Position numbers and translations under genes: made by a program
From: Yamagishiella unicocca
Taxonomy: Eukaryota > Chlorophyta > Chlorophyceae > Chlamydomonadales > Volvocaceae
Assembly (NCBI GenBank): GCA_003116995.1
Contig: BDSL01000071.1
Span: 248,001-312,000 of the forward strand
Reading direction: 5' to 3'
DNA length: 64,000 nt
In this document: positions 58,301-64,000 of the stretch, one piece after another
How the letters are laid out: each line of letters begins with the position of its first letter
Position numbering within the stretch: the first letter of the stretch is position 1
Notes under the pieces: generated by a model
Told to the model about the DNA's origin: nothing
Database searches by the model: none
The model's input: the letters and a program-made list of their open reading frames with translations, nothing else

Positions 58301-61300
58301 GCGAAGGGAGGCGGAGGGGTCGCTGCAAAGGGAGGCGGAGGTTTCGAGGAAGACCCGTGGATGCCAGAAAAATCCGTTTAGGACAGGCGGAGGCGGAGGG
58401 AGGTGGCGCGGCGAGGCCAAACCAGGCCAGGCTTCCTCCTCGAGAGGCGCACGGCCGTCGTTGCGGGGAGGGCGGGGCTTCCACACGGCGGGCCTGGGGT
58501 CGTGCGGCCCGGACCTTCTCGGTGCGTACTGCGCTCCCTGGGCGCGTAGGAGATGGCTCGGCGCTCCGAAACCTTGCGAAGCGCGCGACACGGTTGGTGC
58601 CCGGGCCTCGAGGGTGACGACGATTTCCCAAACGGCGATTCCCCGAATGACCACTCCCCGAACGCAATGCCATGACGCTGTCACCCCGGCACTGCGCCAG
58701 CTGGCTTGATCATGACACACGAGCGTCAACACCAGCCCCCAGCACGCGCATGACCAGGGCGCCCCCCGGGCGGCCGTGTTTCTTTATCAGCGTTAAAGCG
58801 TTCGGAGCCGGAGCTTTCATGCCCCCTCCCCCCCGGCGGTCTTGTTTCTTCATGCCCCCCCCCCGCCCCGCCGGAGCTTTATGCCCCTCTCCCCCCCGGG
58901 CGGCCGTGTTTCTTTACCAGCGTTACAGCATTTGGAGCCGGAGCTTAACGCCCCCCGGCGGCCCCCCTCGGTCCCGCAGGACCGCCACGGACTTCGGCAT
59001 GGTCCGGCGCGAGGTGATGGACCTGGTGAAGCTGATGGTGCCCACGCTGCAGCAGAAGCTGTACTCGGAGCTTAACAAGAAGCTCATAGAAGTCAGCGAG
59101 GTGGGCCGGACAGGAGTGGAGCGGAGGAGAGGAGCGCGCCGGGGGCGTGACGAGCGGGCGGGTCGGGGCGGGGCTGCAGGCCGGTCTAGGCATACCCCCG
59201 GCGTGGGGCAGGGTGGATTCCTTGCCCTCCCGGGGGGGCTGGGTGGGAGCAGGGGGGGGGAGGGGTGTCGAGGCGGTGAGGCCCCGATTGAGATGGTTGC
59301 AGGGGAAGGGAGGGAAGGGAAGGGAGGAGGCGGTGAGAGGACGAAGCCAGTTGGGTATGTTGCAATGGGGATAGATAGTAGCAGCTAGCGGGGCCGCGTG
59401 CAGGGGCAAATGCTGTTGGGGGCTGTGGCGAGCGTGGGGGGTTGGGCCGGTATGAGCGAACTGGGACCCCGGCCTGTCGGTGTTGGCAAGATACACCAGC
59501 AGCAACGCACATAAGGTGATGGTCATACATCAGGCGTTGCTGCCCTGTACGGCTCCGTCTGACTGTGAAGCTGTGCCGCCAAGTAAACTCCTTTCCCTCC
59601 CTGGACCCTCAGAGCTGTAAGTTCGAGTCGCTGTCCGCCACGGGCACCAATGCCAAGGACGAGCTGGGCACCTCGGACTCGGCCACCCTGGAGTCAACCA
59701 AGGACCTGGTGCTGGGGACCCGGCCCGAGAAGGACGCACTCATTGCGGAGCTGCAGGAGCAAATCCGCCGGCAGCTGGCGAAGGTGAGGCGTCGGGGTGG
59801 CGGAGCAGCGCGTCTTTGTCACATGCGGGGCGGGTAGAAGGGAAATCCGTGGGACGACGCGCGCGTGGGGAAAAGGAAGCGCGCGTGGAGGGGTAGTTCA
59901 GGGGGTCGGCGGCGGGGGCTGCCCAAGGCCGGCGCGAGGGTTGTTGTGAGGCGAGCGCGAGGGTCGGGCGTGGGAAAGCGCGAGGGTCGGTGGCGGGAGA
60001 ACCACTGCCCCGACAGCAGCAACGGCGCTCGGGCTTGCAGCAGTACGGCAGGAGGTGTGGGGCGCGAATCGCCAGTCGTGATGCAGTCGTGATGCAGTCA
60101 TGATGCCGTTCAGGATTGCAGCGGCAGCAACGGTGCACCGTTGCTGCAGCAACAGCGTGGTGGCCCGTCAAGAGGTCCGACCGCAGCGAGCGTTTGCCGG
60201 CCGTGGTCACTTCCGTTTGCTGGCAGTGTTCCTGTGTTGAGCCGGGGCGGATGCAGCAGCCCCCGCGGGCGGACCGGCAGCAGCCCCCGAGAGTTGGTCG
60301 GCTGCAGCAGCAGTGGGTCGGCTGCAGCAGCAGTGGGTCGGATGCAGCAGCAGTGAGTCGGATGCAGCAGCAGTGGGTCGGCTGCAGCAGCAGTGAGTCG
60401 GATGCAGCAGCAGTGAGTCGGATGCAGCAGCAGTGGGTGGGCTGCAGCAGCAGTGAGTCGGATGCAGCAGCCCCCGAGAGCGGACCGGCTTGCCGCCTTG
60501 CACACGCGTGTTGAGATGCACGCATGCGCCTGGCTGCCAAGCACATATACGGACGCGCGGCCCGCCGTGCTGCTCCTAGAGGCGCCATCATCGTGCGGCG
60601 GCGATTGTGCTGTTGCCTGCGCGTCCTCCGCACCTGGATGCTCGTCCTCCGCCAGGGCGTTCATCAGCACTTCCCGCCCCGCCCCCCCCCAGGTGTACAG
60701 GGGGCACCCGGATCCCGGACCGAACAACATGCTAGAGGACTTGGAGGTGTACGACGAGCTTGGGCGCGGAGGCTATGGCACCGTGTACCGGGCGGTGAGA
60801 GGCTGGGCTTGGGCTTGGGGGGGGTTGCCTGAGGCAGTACACCGGGCGGTGAGAGGCTGGGCTTGGGCTTGGGGGGCGTTGCCTGGGGCAGTACACCGGG
60901 CGGTGAGAGGCCGGGCTTGGGTTGGGGTATGTGTGTGCCTGAGGCAGCTGCTCCTGGGAAGGCTGCGGTGGCGTGTGACCGTGGTATCTTGCTGCTTATT
61001 GATAGAAGATTTGGGTCGGACGTATTGCTGCTGAGGGGCGGGGGGGCTTAGGAGGCGGCGGCCGCTTGTCGGTAGAACCGCACTCGTCGATTACCACGGC
61101 TCCCCTCCCCCTCGCCCCCAACCCAGTTCTCCAGCATGCATCTCAAAACGTCTGTTCTAAACGGTTTTTTCGGGCATCCATGGGTCTTCCTCGGAACCCC
61201 CTCGCCTCTACTACCCTGTCCTTTCCGCGTCAACGGTTTTTATGCCACCCCCTCCCGCCGCTCCGCTCGCCGCTCCGCTGGGCCACCACCTTCGCCACCC

Positions 61301-63905
61301 TCGGTTTGTCGGCCGTGGATTCGCGGATTCTCTTATACCCCCCCCCCCCGCTGCCGGCTTTAGTATCCCCAACCCAGTTCTCCAGCATGCACCCCAAAAC
61401 GCCTGTTCTAAACGGGTTTTTTCGGGCATCCACGGGTCCTCCTCGCAACCCCCCGCCGCCTCCTCCTCCTCCAGATCTACAAGGGCCAGCTGGCAGCCGT
61501 GAAGGTGGTGTGCGACCGAGATGTGGACAACGGCTCGCTGAACGGAGCCTTGGAGCTGGCGCTGCTCACGTCCATCAGCCACCCGAACATCATCCAGATC
61601 CACACCTACATACTACGCCGACGTGCCGCTCAACAGCATCAAGTTCGTTCGCGGCCACAACAACCCCACCAGCCAGAAGGAGAACGAGGGCGGCGGGGGC
61701 GGCAAGGAGGGCGGAGGCAAGGACGGCAGCGGCAAGCTCAGCCGGCCGGGCGAGCAGAACTGCCAGGTGGGGTGGGGAAGGGGGCGATGAGGGGGGGGAG
61801 AGAGGGAGGGAGGAAAGGGCGGAGGAAGGAGAGGGAGGGAGGACAGGGAGGAGGAAGGAGAGGGAGGGAGGAAAGGGAGGAGGAAGGAGAGGGAGGGAGG
61901 AGAGGGAGGGAGGGAGGAGAGGGGGAAGAAGGACAGGCTGTTTGCGAACAACAGAGTTCGCGCTTGGCAGCTCGAACCCGGCTCCGGGAATGTGACTTCG
62001 GGGTGGGTTGTCCCGTCGGTGATGACCACGGTGAGTGAGCTCCTCCAATGTCGTGGTGTAGGTGCTGGTGATGGACTTCTGCGACATGGGCTCGCTGGCT
62101 GACGTGCTCAACACCAGCCTGCTGCGGCATCACGCCGGGAAGGTGGCCATGCCCGCCATCCTACACTGCCTGTTGGAGGTGGCGTCGGCGCTGCACTACC
62201 TGCACTCCATCGGTAGGCGACACCTGGGGCCTGGCACCGCTAGGCGCCGGGCTGCAGGCACTGGGAGGAGGCACTGGGAGCAGCGAATGCTAGGCACTGG
62301 GAGCAGCGAATGCTAGGTACTGGGAGCAGCGAATGCTAGGCACTGGGAGCAGCGAATGCTAGGCACTGGGAGCAGCGAATGCTAGGCACCCGGCAGGAGG
62401 CGCCAGGCTGATCGTCCAGGGGCATAGTTGTGAGCGCGAGGGCCCTGTCCACTGTGACAAGCTCACTGGTGCACACGTGGGCAGGCCATGTGGGGCAAAA
62501 CTCTTGGCGGGGCGGCGGCGGGAGATAAGGCTGTGGGGGACGGAACCAGGGAGGCACGGGCGCGGTATTCTGCTCCCCCCCCGGCCGGGACACGAGCGAC
62601 CGGATCTGTGCAATGCGCACGGAGAGATGTGTGTGTGAGCTCGCCAGCGCACGCGCCCCTTACCGCTGCCTGCTAATGCGCCGCTGCCACTGCTAATGCT
62701 GCCACTGCTGCTGCTGCCACTGCTGCTGCGGCCACTGCTAATGCTGCCACTGCTAATGCTGCCACTGCTGCTGCCGCCAGGTATCGTGCACTACGACTTG
62801 AAGCCCGAGAACGTGCTGCTCAAGTCGTCCACGATCGACAGCCGCGGCTTCAACTGCAAGGTGGGTGGGTCCGTGCAGCTGGGTGCACAGCTCCAGGGAG
62901 GGAGACGCAGCCCAGGTTCAGTTTTCATCGGTAGGGAGGCCTGTCGTGTAACCGGTCTTGCTTTATGCCCCCCCCCAACCCTCCCAACGTCTGTTCTAAA
63001 CGGTTTTTCTCGCATCCACGGGCCTTCCTCGCATCCACGGGCCTTCCTCGCATCTACGGGCCTTCCTCGCACCCTCCAACCCTCCCTACCCCACCCCACC
63101 CCACCCCGTGTTTCCTCTCCCTCCCCCCCAGGTGGCCGACTTTGGTCTGTCGAACATCGTCTCTGACAACAGCTACTTCAACAAGCACGCCGAGGGAACC
63201 ATCACGCACCTCGCACCAGAGGCCATGCAGCCTAACGGCAAGCTGACCAAGGCGGTGGACGTGTACGCGGTGAGGGGGGTTTCGAGGAAGGGGGGTACGG
63301 GGTGCATTTAGGTGCTCCGTGTTCGGGGCGAGGACGTGTACGCGGTGAGGGGTTTCGAGGAAGGGGGGTTGGATGCGAGAAAAAAACCCGTTTAGAACAG
63401 ACGTTTTGAGATGCGCGGTGGGGGAGGGGAAGAGAGGGCGCAACCGCCAGGCGCGAGGCGGCGCGTAAGGGCGCAAAGGGGGATACGGGGTGCGTGTAGG
63501 TGCATCGTGTTCGGACTAGGGCAGGCGCAACGCCAAGCTGGGCGGGCAGGGGCAAGGAAGGGCGGAGGAGGATGTTTGGGCGGTGCTAGCTGCGGCTGCG
63601 CCGTCGTTGGGCGTGCTGCCACTACTAGCGCGCCCTTGCTGGCGACCCGGCAGCTGCCTCTGCCGCGGCCTCTGCCGCAGCCGCAAGCTCCTTCTTCCAC
63701 ATCACAACGCCACGGCGGCCCCCATCCTGACACCCCGGCCGCTGCCCCCACCCCGGGTTTCCCTTCCCCAGTTTGGCATCATGATGTGGGAGCTGTACAC
63801 GGGGCTGCGGCCGTACACCGGGTATCGTACCATTGACGTGGCAGTTAAGGTGTCCAAGGACGGGCTGCGGCCTGACTTCCCCTCCACCACACACCCCTCG
63901 TTCAA
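55337..63905 (+). CDS. GAF-domain TKL-like protein kinase with N-terminal MGC acylation motif, 3' end beyond window
   Basis: Exons: 55337-55684, 55773-55879, 55944-56261, 56351-56489, 57373-57528, 57884-58107, 58980-59100, 59613-59783, 60693-60794, 61475-61766, 62062-62212, 62781-62860, 63132-63269, 63772-63905. The start MGCLLS fits N-myristoylation plus palmitoylation (an alternative ATG lies 15 bases upstream). Residues about 117-300 look like a GAF sensor domain (FLAVPIKVGAQLVGVLNVAL); a second GAF-like segment follows (about 305-430). Kinase motifs in order: LGRGGYGTVYRA, AAVKVV, SHPNIIQIHTY, VMDFCDMGSLADVL, IVHYDLKPENVLL (Tyr replaces Arg of HRD), VADFGLS, HLAPEAM, DVYAFGIMMWELYTG. Exon 61475-61766 is 292 bp although both its neighbours require phase 0, and the frame shifts near 61612. 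Ligand and substrate are unknown. Confidence 0.87.
57175..57345. repeat. 36-bp tandem repeat in kinase intron
   Basis: About four and a half copies of a 36-bp unit containing CAGCACCTGCGGTCCCCCGC and TCCAATCTTGTTGCCT. It lies in the intron just before the exon starting at 57373. Confidence 0.92.
60290..60480. repeat. CAG-rich 18-bp tandem repeat in kinase intron
   Basis: About ten copies of an 18-bp unit such as GCAGCAGCAGTGGGTCGG, alternating with GAGTCGGAT. The frame is open on both strands but no splice sites fit. It lies in the intron before the glycine-loop exon at 60693. Confidence 0.9.
61790..61930. repeat. GGA-rich tandem repeat in kinase intron
   Basis: Purine-only repeat of GGAGGAAGGAGAGGGAGG-type units just after the donor of the frameshifted exon. 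Strong purine/pyrimidine strand asymmetry. Confidence 0.85.
62270..62390. repeat. 22-bp tandem repeat in kinase intron
   Basis: About five copies of a unit reading GGCACTGGGAGCAGCGAATG plus CTA, in the intron between exons 62062-62212 and 62781-62860. Confidence 0.9.
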
Positions 63906-64000
63906 GTGCGTGTGGGGGGCGGGGGCTTGCCGGCCGGGGGGGTTATAAGAGGATCCGGGAATCCACGGCCGACAAACCGAGGGTGGTGGTGGTGGTGGTC

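Noticed and set aside
1..64000. tRNA or rRNA genes
   Set aside because: No cloverleaf with a GGTTCGA-type T-loop in correct context and no rRNA-like stretch was found by eye; a covariance-model scan would be decisive.

Overview
The window is a piece of a GC-rich nuclear genome of a green alga, most likely a chlamydomonadalean (volvocine-type) alga. The reasons are intron-dense genes with GT-AG introns at almost every step, third-position GC bias, alanine/glutamine/glycine-rich low-complexity segments, many minisatellites inside introns, short TTTTAGGG-like stretches, and protein matches to algal or plant families. No prokaryotic operon structure, rRNA or tRNA was seen. All gene models below were built by hand, from reading-frame homology plus matching splice phase; no database search was run.

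Layout. 1-5118 (-): 5' half of a copper-transporting P1B-type ATPase (RAN1/CCC2/ATP7 type), cut by the left edge. 6649-10781 (+): SfsA-family protein with a large alanine-rich basic N-terminus. 12598-16900 (-): mitochondrial pyruvate dehydrogenase E1 beta. 19206-22377 (-): R2R3-MYB transcription factor. 22378-28637: gene-poor accessory stretch with a ~1 kb foldback inverted repeat (24511-25509) and a B-A'-B' rearrangement (26034-28061) carrying a copied 3' end of the MYB gene. 28638-32223 (-): RTRAF/CLE (C14orf166) homologue. 32224-36821: no recognisable gene. 36822-49635 (-): 22-exon, two-propeller WD40 protein with APAF1-like helical segments but no visible NB-ARC P-loop. 50257-54030 (+): USE1-type ER SNARE. 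55337 to the right edge (+): GAF-containing TKL-like protein kinase with an MGC acylation motif, cut by the right edge.

The genes do not form a pathway. They are housekeeping and regulatory genes: copper delivery to the secretory pathway, acetyl-CoA production, ER SNARE fusion, RNA metabolism, transcription and signalling. The WD40 and USE1 genes are divergent across 621 bp, and the copper ATPase and SfsA genes are divergent across about 1.5 kb.

The most notable non-gene signal is a set of related short interspersed repeats (about 50-130 bp, both orientations) in introns of nearly every gene. Other points of interest are two probable GC-AG introns in the copper ATPase, a 1-nt frameshift inside the kinase domain, 27-bp and 31-bp microexons, and the MYB fragment rearrangement.
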